DNA from: an uncultured Collinsella sp.
GTDB taxonomy: Bacteria; Actinomycetota; Coriobacteriia; Coriobacteriales; Coriobacteriaceae
DNA: 26,454 bases
Assembly (NCBI GenBank): GCA_937934165.1
Contig: CALGZX010000125.1
Coordinates: forward strand, 1-26,454
Direction: 5' to 3'
Below are positions 6,710-13,969 of this stretch, piece by piece. The position numbers were made by a program, and so were the translations under genes. Every line of letters starts with the position of its first letter. Position 1 is the stretch's first letter. Below the pieces are notes generated by a model, which saw only the letters and a list, made by a program, of their open reading frames with translations, was not told the DNA's origin and did not search any database.

Positions 6710-6763
6710 CCATCCGCAACGCAAGTCTTGTGCCTCATTGCAGTATTTTAACGTTGCGGATGG
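6710..6763 (-). promoter_or_regulatory. 12-bp inverted repeat around the TetR promoter/SD
   Basis: CCATCCGCAACG (6710-6721) and CGTTGCGGATGG (6752-6763) are perfect complements with a 30-bp spacer. The arm nearest the gene contains GGATGG, the only SD-like sequence before ATG 6702. It may be a leader hairpin or a looped operator. Confidence 0.45.
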
Positions 6764-6776
6764 CAGGCGGTCGATT

Positions 6777-7115
6777 CTACACCGCGGCGGGGCCGTGTTC
6801 GCCGGTACGGATGCGGATAACCTCCTCGACCGGCTCGACCCAGATCTTGCCGTCGCCGACGGCTCCGGTGCGAGCAGCGTTGCAGATAATCTCGACAATG
6901 CCGTCGACATGCTCGTCGGCGCAAATAAGGGTGAACTGTACCTTAGGGATCGTGTTGACAAGCAACTCGTTGCCGCGCACGTATTCCTTCCAGCCATGCT
7001 GCGCGCCGCAGCCCTGCACTTGGTTGATGGTCATACCACGAACATCAGCAGCAAACAGCGCGTCTTTGAGAACCTCAAGCTTCTCGGCACGAACGACCGC
7101 CGTAATTTTCTTCAT
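6777..7115 (-). CDS. glnK: P-II family nitrogen signal protein, GlnK-like
   Basis: 112-residue P-II protein, collinear with E. coli GlnB from end to end. It senses ATP/ADP and 2-oxoglutarate and, when encoded beside amt, normally plugs the ammonium channel through its T-loop. Conserved here: Gln39, Gly41, Lys58 (IPKV), the nucleotide loop TGAVGDGKI with Lys90, and Arg101/Arg103 in VIRIRTGE. The T-loop is unusual: Tyr51 is Leu, Tyr46 is Val, Arg38 is Ala, Lys40 is His and position 49 is Asn, so the usual uridylylation/adenylylation Tyr and the phosphorylatable Ser are absent. SD AGAGAGG precedes ATG 7115. It follows amt in the same direction after a 211-bp gap that contains a large palindrome. 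Regulation by metabolites alone is inferred. Confidence 0.93.
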   Translation of the reverse strand: MKKITAVVRAEKLEVLKDALFAADVRGMTINQVQGCGAQHGWKEYVRGNELLVNTIPKVQFTLICADEHVDGIVEIICNAARTGAVGDGKIWVEPVEEVIRIRTGEHGPAAV

Positions 7116-7165
7116 AGTGAATTCCTCTCTTTAATAAAGAAATGAATTGTCCTTCACATGGCACG

Positions 7166-7183
7166 GGTTTCCCAGGTGCCGCA
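7166..7183 (+). repeat. Extra half-copy of the amt-glnK palindrome arm
   Basis: GGTTTCCCAGGTGCCGCA matches the left arm of the large palindrome (7228-7245) at 17 of 18 bases, as a direct repeat 62 bp away without its own partner arm. Confidence 0.55.
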
Positions 7184-7224
7184 AACCAACCTCAGAAATC
7201 AAAAAGTTCAACTGACTGGTCTTA

Positions 7225-7327
7225 GCAGGTTTCCCAAGTGCCGCAGATTGCCGTGAAAGAGGAGCGAAGCGTACTTAAGTACGTGAGCGACGATTGAACG
7301 GCAAGGTGCGGTGCTTGGGGAAGCTGC
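7225..7327. repeat. About 103-bp palindromic element between amt and glnK
   Basis: Outer arms of 30 bp (7225-7254 and 7298-7327) match at about 23 of 30 positions when one is reverse-complemented; blocks GCAG, CCCAAG, CCGCA and TTGCCGT are exact. The centre is a perfect GTACTTAAGTAC (7271-7282). The right arm reaches the last base of the amt stop codon. It can form a long hairpin or cruciform. It looks like a dispersed REP/MITE-type element and may also separate amt and glnK expression. Confidence 0.6.
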
Positions 7328-8604
7328 TAATCGAGTCCGGAGAACGAGGGATACGCGCTCTCGCCGTGTTGACTCGCGTCCAGGCCCAGCGCCTCGTCGG
7401 CCTCGTCCACGCGCAGGCTGCCGTGGAACAGCGCCTTGACCACCGCGGCGGTCACCAAGTCGAGCACCAGTACAATAGCGACCGTCACCACAATGCCCAA
7501 AATCTGCGAGACGAGCAGCGACACGTCGCCCGTGTAGAACAGGCCACCCTTACCGGTCCACGAGAGCTCCGGCACACAGAACAGGCCCGTGAGCACGCCG
7601 CCCAAGATGCCGCCGATGCCGTGGCAACCGAACGCGTCGAGCGCATCGTCGTAGCCAAACTTGGTCTTAAGATGGCTGATGGCCAGGTAGCAGACAGGCG
7701 AGACGATCAGGCCCATGACCAGCGCCGCCCACGGCTCGACAAAGCCCGCACCCGGCGTGACCACCACAAGGCCCGCAACCAGACCGGTGCTGGCGCCCAC
7801 CAGCGTGGGGCGACCGGTATGCACGCGCTCGACGGCAAGCCACGAGACCATGCCCGCCGCGCTGGCCGTCACGGTGTTGAGGATGGCAAGCGCCGCCACG
7901 GCGTCGGCCTTAAACTCGCTGCCGCCGTTAAAGCCAAACCAGCCAAACCAAAGCAGCCCGGCGCCCAGCGCCACAAACGGCACGTTATGCGGACGGTAGC
8001 TCACCATGCCAAAGCCGCGACGACGGCCGAGCATTAAGCAAAGAATCAGACCCGTGAGACCGGACGAGATGTGCACCACGTCGCCACCGGCAAAGTCGAG
8101 CGCGCCGATGATGTCGCCGATAAAGGAACCCTCGCCGCCCCAGACCATGTGGGCGAACGGCGCATAGACCACGAGCAGCCAAATGCCCAGGAAGGCCGTC
8201 ATGGCACCAAACTTAACGCGGCCGGCCAGGCTGCCCGTGACGATAGCAGCAGTGATCATGGCAAACGCCATCTGGAAGGCGATGTTGATAATCTCCGGGT
8301 AGACGACACCGTCCGCGGCATTGCCCTCGGCCGCCTGCAGCACCTGGTTGAGTACCGGCAGGCACAGCAGCTGGTCAAGGCCTCCAATAAACGGGCTGGA
8401 ACCGTCGCCGCCATAGGCCAGAGACCAGCCGGCAACAATCCACAGCACACCAACCAGGCCAATGGCGCCAAAGCACATAAGCATGGTGTTGATGACATTT
8501 TTGCGCCTGGACAGGCCGCCATAGAAAAACGCCAAGCCCGGTGTCATTAAAAACACGAGCATGGTGCAGACGAGCATAAACGTTGTCGATCCCGTATCGT
8601 ACAT
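7327..8604 (-). CDS. amt: Ammonium transporter
   Basis: 425-residue Amt/MEP/Rh-family channel in the cytoplasmic membrane, with about 11 hydrophobic helices and the N-terminus outside as in Gram-positive Amt proteins. Family landmarks are present: TPGLAFFYGGL in helix 1, the Phe gate (IAFQMAF, Phe110/Phe114), Asp170 in ALDFAGG, and the conducting His pair His178 (VVHIS) and His328 (FGCHGIGG). It conducts ammonium/ammonia for nitrogen assimilation. ATG 8604 (MYDTGSTTF) is chosen because AAGGGAG precedes it and the first helix starts a few residues later; two upstream in-frame starts add residues unlike the family. glnK follows, which is the classical pairing. The 198 bp upstream hold tandem short repeats but no clear promoter hexamers. 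Confidence 0.95.
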   Translation of the reverse strand: MYDTGSTTFMLVCTMLVFLMTPGLAFFYGGLSRRKNVINTMLMCFGAIGLVGVLWIVAGWSLAYGGDGSSPFIGGLDQLLCLPVLNQVLQAAEGNAADGVVYPEIINIAFQMAFAMITAAIVTGSLAGRVKFGAMTAFLGIWLLVVYAPFAHMVWGGEGSFIGDIIGALDFAGGDVVHISSGLTGLILCLMLGRRRGFGMVSYRPHNVPFVALGAGLLWFGWFGFNGGSEFKADAVAALAILNTVTASAAGMVSWLAVERVHTGRPTLVGASTGLVAGLVVVTPGAGFVEPWAALVMGLIVSPVCYLAISHLKTKFGYDDALDAFGCHGIGGILGGVLTGLFCVPELSWTGKGGLFYTGDVSLLVSQILGIVVTVAIVLVLDLVTAAVVKALFHGSLRVDEADEALGLDASQHGESAYPSFSGLD

Positions 8605-8679
8605 TCGCTCTCCCTTGGTCGCATGAACGTTGTCGGCGCCCATAATGCGGCCGAGGGGCAACTGGTGTAGACCAGATAC

Positions 8680-8735
8680 GGCGTTGTTAAACGCGGCGTT
8701 GTCGAATGGAAACGGTGCCGCAATCTTGGAAACGG
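8680..8735. other. Short direct repeats upstream of amt
   Basis: GGCGTTGT occurs at 8680-8687 and 8695-8702 (15-bp period), and TGGAAACGG at 8707-8715 and 8727-8735 (20-bp period). Phased repeats upstream of a nitrogen gene could be activator sites; they do not match the GlnR or AmtR consensus as I know it. Function is unproven. Confidence 0.35.
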
Positions 8736-8802
8736 CGCGGCAACGGACGCGAAACGAACGGGAAATACGCGAGCAAGGAAGCCGCGAGCGCGCCCGTCCC
8801 GG

Positions 8803-9822
8803 CTAGCGGCGGAACAGCTCGCGGGCTCGGTCGCGGAGATTAGTTGCTCGAATGACGCCTTCGTAGCGATTGATGCGCAGACGCGGGAAGGCGTTAAAGA
8901 AGCGTAGGTCGCGGCGGCTGAGCGACACGCTTGGCACCGGACGGCTCATGCGCTTGCCGGCAAGGCGACGACTGAGCGACGGACGCGGCATGTTCGGCGC
9001 GGCATCGGCCACGCGGCGGGCGGCAAGCGCCAGGCCGCGAGCACCATCCGCGATAAACGTCGGCATCGAAGCCTTCTCGCGCAGGGCATCGAGCGCGGCG
9101 TCACCCAGCTCGGCCAGCCACGCGTTAACGGCACGGCTACGGATGTGCGTCTGTGCCACCGAGTCAATCGTAGAATCGGGAATACGTTCGAGCATTGAGT
9201 CCGAGGCATCGGCAAGCGACTCGTTGATGCGGTCGGCAAGGTCGGCCCGGACGCGCTCCAGCTGATCAGACAGACGCCGCCAGCTCGCCAACGAGCACAC
9301 CGCGTCGACCATCATCGCGACCGCGACGATAAAGGCGGACAGTCGCACAATCAGCACCGGCAGATGGCCAAGCAGCCCCAGCAATGCCGGCTCCACTAAA
9401 CGGCAAATACACAACGCACCCAAGCCAAACGCGCAGGCCCAGTACAGGCAAATGCGTCCGTGCAAGTTAAACGGCAGGTGCGAGTAATCCCAAAAGCGAG
9501 CGCCCGTTGTTTTTTCCAACAGCACGCCTACGCTGTACTCAATCACGCTGCATACGAGCGCTGCAGCGACAAACTGGCTCGATGCATCCGGAATCCCGCG
9601 CAACAGCAGCCAGCAGGCAATGCCGCCCGCGCCATAGATGGGGCAGCACGGTCCCAGCAAAAAGCCGCTGTTGGCAAAGCGTCCGTGGTTGAGCATGGCG
9701 CAGACCGTCGACTCCCATGCCCAACCGCAAAAACCGTAGAAGGCAAACGAGAGCACCAGTGCCGAGAGTGGGCAGGCGGCAAGCGTCGCGCCGCCAAACG
9801 CCATATCAATCGCGGTCCCCAC
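8803..9822 (-). CDS. CmpB-family (PF06541) membrane protein, putative ABC transporter permease
   Basis: 339 residues. The N-terminal half (about residues 15-185) has four to five membrane helices and the family hallmarks FYGFCGWAWES, GFLLGPCCPIYGAGG, a second pairing helix with IEYSVGVLLEKTTGARFWDYS, and FNLHGRICL. Proteins of this family are annotated as putative ABC permeases, but their function is not established. The C-terminal 150 residues are charged and helical with many Arg, probably cytoplasmic, and longer than in minimal family members. The start is GTG 9822, 3 bp after the stop of the HD-domain gene, with GGAGAGGG as SD; an in-frame ATG at 9804 is possible. Tight spacing indicates cotranscription with the HD protein. 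Confidence 0.8.
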   Translation of the reverse strand: MGTAIDMAFGGATLAACPLSALVLSFAFYGFCGWAWESTVCAMLNHGRFANSGFLLGPCCPIYGAGGIACWLLLRGIPDASSQFVAAALVCSVIEYSVGVLLEKTTGARFWDYSHLPFNLHGRICLYWACAFGLGALCICRLVEPALLGLLGHLPVLIVRLSAFIVAVAMMVDAVCSLASWRRLSDQLERVRADLADRINESLADASDSMLERIPDSTIDSVAQTHIRSRAVNAWLAELGDAALDALREKASMPTFIADGARGLALAARRVADAAPNMPRPSLSRRLAGKRMSRPVPSVSLSRRDLRFFNAFPRLRINRYEGVIRATNLRDRARELFRR

Positions 9823-9825
9823 CGT

Positions 9826-10362
9826 CTACCCTCTCCTCTTCTCGCTCGATTCGCTGCTCACGCCATCGTCCGCCTCGTCCTTGCGCCGCAGACGACCGGC
9901 GACCGTCTCGCGCAGCGCGCACCATTTATCTGCCAGGCATACAATCCAAGCCTCACGACACGTCGGCGGCACCGGTACCAGCGGAAACATATGGCGCGCG
10001 ATGATATTCCGCTCGCGCGGCGTCAGCTCAAAATCCTCCTCGGCACGCGCCAGGGCAAAAAACGGATGTCGAAATCCGTGCAGGCGATGGCTTGGGTCGG
10101 GATCGTGCCAATCGTAGAGAAAGTAATCGTGCAGCAGGGCCCCGCGCAGCAACGAGGCGCGGTCAACCGAGACACCGACGCGGCCCAGGCGCTCGGCAAA
10201 GGACAGGCTCGCCCGCGCTACCGAAGTCACATGCGCATAGACCGTCACGTCACCATGCTGGATAAACTCGCGCGTCAGGTCCAGACGGCCCATCTGTGCC
10301 AGTTGACGGGCAGCATAGTCGACCTCGTGCGCGATTTTCTCGGCACGAACGACATCGGACAT
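9826..10362 (-). CDS. HD-domain phosphohydrolase-like protein
   Basis: 178-residue soluble protein with the metal-binding HD pattern: His44 (YAHVTSVAR), His78-Asp79 (GALLHDYFLYDWH), His124 (IARHMFP) and Asp145 (CLADKWCA). HD proteins of this small kind hydrolyse phosphoester or nucleotide substrates; nothing in the sequence shows which. Start ATG 10362 (MSDVVRAEK) is chosen for the strong SD GAAGGAGG 5 bp upstream; an in-frame extension to 10434 lacks an SD. It is the first gene of a two-gene transcript with the CmpB-family membrane protein. The C-terminus (from about residue 158) is basic then Ser/Glu-rich and probably disordered. Confidence 0.8.
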   Translation of the reverse strand: MSDVVRAEKIAHEVDYAARQLAQMGRLDLTREFIQHGDVTVYAHVTSVARASLSFAERLGRVGVSVDRASLLRGALLHDYFLYDWHDPDPSHRLHGFRHPFFALARAEEDFELTPRERNIIARHMFPLVPVPPTCREAWIVCLADKWCALRETVAGRLRRKDEADDGVSSESSEKRRG

Positions 10363-10451
10363 GCTGCCTCCTTCCAGCGACTCACGGCGACAAGCCACGG
10401 CCTGTGCGCAATCGATAAAAACATCATGGGACACATCAGTATGGCATCAGA

Positions 10452-10463
10452 CAAAACGTTTTG
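10452..10463. other. Palindrome CAAAACGTTTTG between divergent genes
   Basis: Perfect 12-bp palindrome about 90 bp upstream of the HD gene and 130 bp upstream of the DXS-like gene. It may be an operator for either divergent transcript; no matching regulator is encoded here. Confidence 0.35.
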
Positions 10464-10551
10464 CCCCGCCAGTTGGCGAATTACCGCGCCGCCGTCACAT
10501 ATCAAACGCCAAAATGTGCGAGACTGTTTTGTGCAATTGTGCCGGCCGAGG

Positions 10552-10565
10552 GAGCGCCGGCGCTC
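10552..10565. other. Palindrome GAGCGCCGGCGCTC upstream of the DXS-like gene
   Basis: Perfect 14-bp GC-rich palindrome ending 25 bp before the start codon, so within the expected leader or just after the promoter. Possible operator; no other support. Confidence 0.35.
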
Positions 10566-10590
10566 GATTCGCATGGAGTAACCCACAACG

Positions 10591-12372
10591 ATGCTGCTTA
10601 CGCAAACGACAACGCCCGAGGACGTCAAGGCTCTTAATCGCGTCGAGCTCCCGCAGCTCTGCGACGAGATTCGCCACGCCATCCTCGAAAGCTCCGCCGC
10701 TGTCGGCGGACACGTTGCCCCCAACCTGGGCGTCGTTGAGCTCACGGTCGCGCTCCATCGCGTGTTTAACTCCCCCATCGACAAGATTGTCTTTGACGTT
10801 TCGCACCAGACCTACGCCCACAAGGCGCTGACCGGTCGCGCGTACACTTATATCGATCCGGAGCGTTATGGCGAGGCTTCTGGCTTTGCCAATCCCGACG
10901 AGTCCGAGCACGACCTGTTCGCCATGGGCCACACCTCCACATCGGTGAGCCTGGGCTGCGGCTTGGCACACGCCCGCGATCTGGCGGGCGACAGCTACAA
11001 CGTCATCACCATCATTGGCGACGGCTCGCTTTCGGGCGGCTTGGCGTTTGAGGGCTTCAACAATGCCGCCGAACTCGACAGCAACCTGATCATCATCGTC
11101 AACGATAACGACCAGTCCATCGCCGAGAACCACGGTGGCCTCTATCGCAATCTGGCCGAGCTGCGCACCAGCAACGGCACCTGTGAGCGCAACGTTTTCC
11201 GCGCGATGGGACTCGACTACCGTTATTTGGACGCCGGCAACGACGTGTTGGCCCTGGTCGACGCGCTGCAGGAACTGCGCAATATCGATCATCCCATCGT
11301 GCTGCACGTCTCCACCGCCAAGGGCAAGGGCTTTGAGCCGGCCCAAAACGACCCCGAGCGCTGGCATCACGTAGGCCCCTTTGACATGGCGACCGGCCGC
11401 AAGCTCTGCCCGGGCCATCCGAGCGAGCCTGCGCCGCGCACCTACGCCGACATTACGGGCGAGGCGCTCAGCGCCGCCATCGAGCGCGATCCACAGGTCG
11501 TTGGCATCACGGCCGCCACGCCCTACATCATGGGCTTTACACCCGAGCTTCGCGCTGCCGCCGGCAAACAGTTCGTCGATGTGGGCATTGCCGAGGAGCA
11601 CGCCGTGACCTTTGCCACCGCGCTTGCGCGCTCGGGCGCCAAGCCAGTCTTTGGTGTGTACGGTACGTTTTTGCAGCGCGCCTACGACGAGCTGTGGCAC
11701 GACCTGTGCCTCAACGACGTCCCCGCAACCATTTTGGTGTTTGGTGCGTCAATCTTTGGCACCACGTCCGAGACGCATCTTTCGTTCTTTGATATTTCCA
11801 TGCTGGGCGGTCTTCCCAACATGCACTACTTGGCGCCGGCCTGCATGGAGGAATATCTGTCCATGCTGAGCTGGTCGCTCGACCACCGCGAGCATCCCGT
11901 GGCAATCCGCGTACCGGGCATCGGCCTGGTAAGCCGCCCCGACCTTGCGCCCGCCGAAGACACCGACTACAGCGCCGTTCGCTACAACGTGGTGCGTCAG
12001 GGCCGCGACGTTGCCGTGCTCGCGCTTGGCGATTTCTTTGAGCTGGGTGAGCGCGTGGCAAACCGTCTGACTGCCGAGTACGGCATCGAGGCCACGCTCG
12101 TCAACCCGCGCTTTGCAACCGAGCTCGACCGCGAGTTCCTCGACAGTCTTGCCGCCGAGCATCGCGTTGTCGTCACCCTCGAGGACGGCATCTTGGACGG
12201 CGGCTGGGGCGAGCGCGTGGCATGCTATCTGGCATGCACGCCGTTGCGCACGCGCACCTTCGGCATCGCCAAGGGCTTCCCCGACCGCTACGACCCCAAC
12301 GAACTGCTCGCTCAAAACGGCATGACGGTCGAGAATATGGCCGCCGAAGCCGTGAGACTACTCAACAAGTAA
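10591..12372 (+). CDS. dxs: 1-deoxy-D-xylulose-5-phosphate synthase-like TPP enzyme (short, divergent type)
   Basis: 593-residue thiamine-diphosphate enzyme; DXS condenses pyruvate and glyceraldehyde 3-phosphate in the first step of the MEP isoprenoid path and also feeds thiamine and pyridoxal synthesis. Visible: GGHVAPNLGVVELTVALH (His41), FDVSHQTYAHK (His72), the TPP/Mg motif GDGSLSGG with Asn157-Asn158 (residues 143-158), and the catalytic Glu335 in VGIAEEHA. It is shorter than the usual 620-640 residues and departs from the classical enzyme where the substrate-phosphate Arg of YLRC would stand: here SMLGG (Gly406). The other phosphate Arg is kept (AIRVPG, Arg440). The same short type occurs in some Bacillota, sometimes beside a classical copy. 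The start is forced by an in-frame TAA 12 bp upstream; the SD (GGAG, 12 bp away) is poor. A strong terminator follows. Confidence 0.82.
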   Translation: MLLTQTTTPEDVKALNRVELPQLCDEIRHAILESSAAVGGHVAPNLGVVELTVALHRVFNSPIDKIVFDVSHQTYAHKALTGRAYTYIDPERYGEASGFANPDESEHDLFAMGHTSTSVSLGCGLAHARDLAGDSYNVITIIGDGSLSGGLAFEGFNNAAELDSNLIIIVNDNDQSIAENHGGLYRNLAELRTSNGTCERNVFRAMGLDYRYLDAGNDVLALVDALQELRNIDHPIVLHVSTAKGKGFEPAQNDPERWHHVGPFDMATGRKLCPGHPSEPAPRTYADITGEALSAAIERDPQVVGITAATPYIMGFTPELRAAAGKQFVDVGIAEEHAVTFATALARSGAKPVFGVYGTFLQRAYDELWHDLCLNDVPATILVFGASIFGTTSETHLSFFDISMLGGLPNMHYLAPACMEEYLSMLSWSLDHREHPVAIRVPGIGLVSRPDLAPAEDTDYSAVRYNVVRQGRDVAVLALGDFFELGERVANRLTAEYGIEATLVNPRFATELDREFLDSLAAEHRVVVTLEDGILDGGWGERVACYLACTPLRTRTFGIAKGFPDRYDPNELLAQNGMTVENMAAEAVRLLNK

Positions 12373-12373
12373 G

Positions 12374-12415
12374 AAAACCTCCGCAAGGGAAGCACCCCTG
12401 CGGAGGTTTTTGTTT
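12374..12415 (+). terminator. Rho-independent terminator of the DXS-like gene
   Basis: AAAACCTCCGCA pairs with TGCGGAGGTTTT, with an inner GGG/CCC, followed by TTTTTGTTT. It starts one base after the stop codon and isolates this gene from the ABC transporter cluster. Confidence 0.9.
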
Positions 12416-12426
12416 CACGACGCGAT

Positions 12427-12644
12427 TATCTCAATCTGTAACATCTAGGGCCCGAATTTCCGTCTAACTGTTACAGATCTAGATAAGACGTCGTAGTCCC
12501 AGACCTTTGTCTCAATCTGTAACAGATAGGGACCTTTTGACCGTCCAGATGTTACAGATTGAGACATTCGAATTCCCCTGAAGAGAAAATCTCGATCTGT
12601 AACAGTTACTCGGCAAAAACGGCTGCAGATGTTACAGATTGAGA
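12427..12644. repeat. Array of three inverted-repeat units, period about 82 bp
   Basis: Three hairpin-forming units lie at 12427-12485, 12508-12566 and 12590-12644. Each starts with a version of TCTCAATCTGTAACA and ends with its complement. The middle unit has perfect 17-bp arms; the first has two mismatches and the third one. Loops of units 1 and 2 share GGG, CC and CCGTC blocks. Spacers are 22-23 bp. No ORF with coding signs runs through. It lies between a terminator and the ABC promoter. Confidence 0.75.
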
Positions 12645-12700
12645 CAAAGCAGCAAGGCATGTCGCCGCACCGACCATGACTTAAAACCACCACAAAGGTG

Positions 12701-12720
12701 CCTGTCCCTTTTTGGTAGGT
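12701..12720 (+). repeat. Dispersed repeat CCTGTCCCTTTTTGGTAGGT, copy 1
   Basis: Identical over 20 bp to 26235-26254. Here the left partner (ACCACCACAAA, from 12686) pairs only poorly, so this copy may be decayed. Confidence 0.6.
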
Positions 12721-12762
12721 AGAATTACCCATAAGGTAAGTATGTTTCTGAGTTATTTCGTG

Positions 12763-12792
12763 TTGACCCATTTGAGCGCGATAGGGTATAAC
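12763..12792 (+). promoter_or_regulatory. Promoter of the amino-acid ABC transporter
   Basis: TTGACC (12763-12768), 18-bp spacer, TATAAC (12787-12792), 44 bp before the ATG. A small palindrome TTACC-CATAA-GGTAA (12725-12739) lies about 24 bp upstream of the -35 and could be a regulator site. Confidence 0.7.
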
Positions 12793-12835
12793 TCTACTCA
12801 ACCGCTAGGGATTTTATTGAGAAAGGTGTTCTACC

Positions 12836-13831
12836 ATGAGCAAGAACCTCTCCCAGCAGGTCGTTCTCGACCGCCGCGGCTTCGTTGCCGCCACCTTCGC
12901 AACCGTCGCCGGCCTTGGTCTTGCCGGCTGCTCCGACACCAGCGCCGAGGCCGACAAGGGTTCCGCCGCCGACTCCTCCAAGAGCTCCGAAGATACCGAG
13001 GCTTCCACCACGCTCGACGCCAAGGCGTTCGACAAGCTCGTCGACAACGGCCCCAAGGCCGATGACGACGCCATCGCCGCCAGCACCTGGGCCACGGCCG
13101 TTAAGGACGCCGGCGTCTTTAAGATCGGTGGCGTTCAGACCTCCACGCTCTTCTCCCTCCTCAACGAGAAAGACGGTCAGACCCGCGGCTTCGATGCCGG
13201 TATCGCACAGCTCCTGTCCAACTACATTCTGGGCGAGAACAAGGTCGAGATCACCCAGGTGACCTCGGACACGCGCGAGTCTGTCCTGCAGAACGGCCAG
13301 GTCGACGCTGTCTTTGCCACCTACACCATCACTGACGAACGCAAGAAGCTCGTCTCCTTCGCCGGCCCCTACTACTACACCCAGCAGGCTATCCTGGTGC
13401 TCGCCGATAACGACGACATCAAGAGCGTCGACGACCTGGCCGACAAGAACGTCGCCGTCCAGTCTGGCTCCAACGGCCCCGCCATCCTGGAGGAGTTCGC
13501 TCCCAAGGCCAGCCAGCAGGAGTTCAAGACCGACGAGGAGGCCCGTCAGGCACTCCAGCAGGGTCGCGTTGACGCCTATGTCATCGATAACAACATGCAG
13601 CAGAGCGCCCTGGTCCGCGAGCCCGGTAAGTACAAGATCGCCGGCAAGCCCTTCGGCAGCAAGGAGCCCTACGGCATCGGCCTGCCGCTCGATTCCGACG
13701 GCGTCGCCTTTGTCAACGACTTCCTTAAGAAGATCGAGGACGACGGCACCTGGACCGAGCTGTGGCAGATCTGCATCGGCGACCGTACGGGCGACACCAA
13801 TGTTCCCGAGCTGCCCGAGATCGGCGCCTAG
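12836..13831 (+). CDS. Polar amino-acid ABC transporter substrate-binding lipoprotein
   Basis: 331-residue extracellular solute-binding protein family 3, anchored by lipid. The signal peptide holds a twin-Arg DRRGFVA (residues 12-18), a hydrophobic core and the lipobox LAGC with lipidated Cys32, so Tat export of a lipoprotein is likely. A Ser/Asp/Glu/Lys-rich linker follows to about residue 65. The binding domain (about 90-320) has FKIGGVQT, RGFDAGIAQLLS, DAVFATYTITDERKKLVSF and YGIGLPLDSD, typical of glutamate/glutamine/aspartate binders. The start has AAAGGTG 8 bp upstream. It heads a cluster of two permeases, an ATPase and a C26 hydrolase. A hairpin after it probably raises its level relative to the permeases. 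Exact ligand is not certain. Confidence 0.92.
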   Translation: MSKNLSQQVVLDRRGFVAATFATVAGLGLAGCSDTSAEADKGSAADSSKSSEDTEASTTLDAKAFDKLVDNGPKADDDAIAASTWATAVKDAGVFKIGGVQTSTLFSLLNEKDGQTRGFDAGIAQLLSNYILGENKVEITQVTSDTRESVLQNGQVDAVFATYTITDERKKLVSFAGPYYYTQQAILVLADNDDIKSVDDLADKNVAVQSGSNGPAILEEFAPKASQQEFKTDEEARQALQQGRVDAYVIDNNMQQSALVREPGKYKIAGKPFGSKEPYGIGLPLDSDGVAFVNDFLKKIEDDGTWTELWQICIGDRTGDTNVPELPEIGA

Positions 13832-13919
13832 GCAGCGGGCCTGGTAACGGCCGCAACGAAACCATACGGAAACGCATGATGCGCTTTATTGCGGTAAACT
13901 GTTTCCTCACTGAGTTGTC

Positions 13920-13950
13920 GGGGCTTCCGTACACACGGGAGCCCCTTTCC
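13920..13950 (+). terminator. Partial terminator/attenuator after the binding-protein gene
   Basis: GGGGCTTCCGT pairs with ACGGGAGCCCC (one wobble, ACAC loop), followed by TTTCC. It lies in the 138-bp gap before the first permease. Leaky termination here would give more binding protein than permease. Confidence 0.6.
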
Positions 13951-13969
13951 TTATCGGCGGGAGGTCCGC

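Noticed and set aside
7294..8037. 247-codon plus-strand frame over amt
   Set aside because: Antisense shadow of a clear ammonium transporter with all channel residues; no independent support.
12427..12644. CRISPR array
   Set aside because: Only three units, each an internally palindromic element of about 55-60 bp, with related rather than unique loops; no cas genes nearby.
12445..12801. 118-codon minus-strand frame across the hairpin array
   Set aside because: It crosses the repeats, the dispersed element and the ABC promoter, so its sequence is explained by them; no SD or homology.
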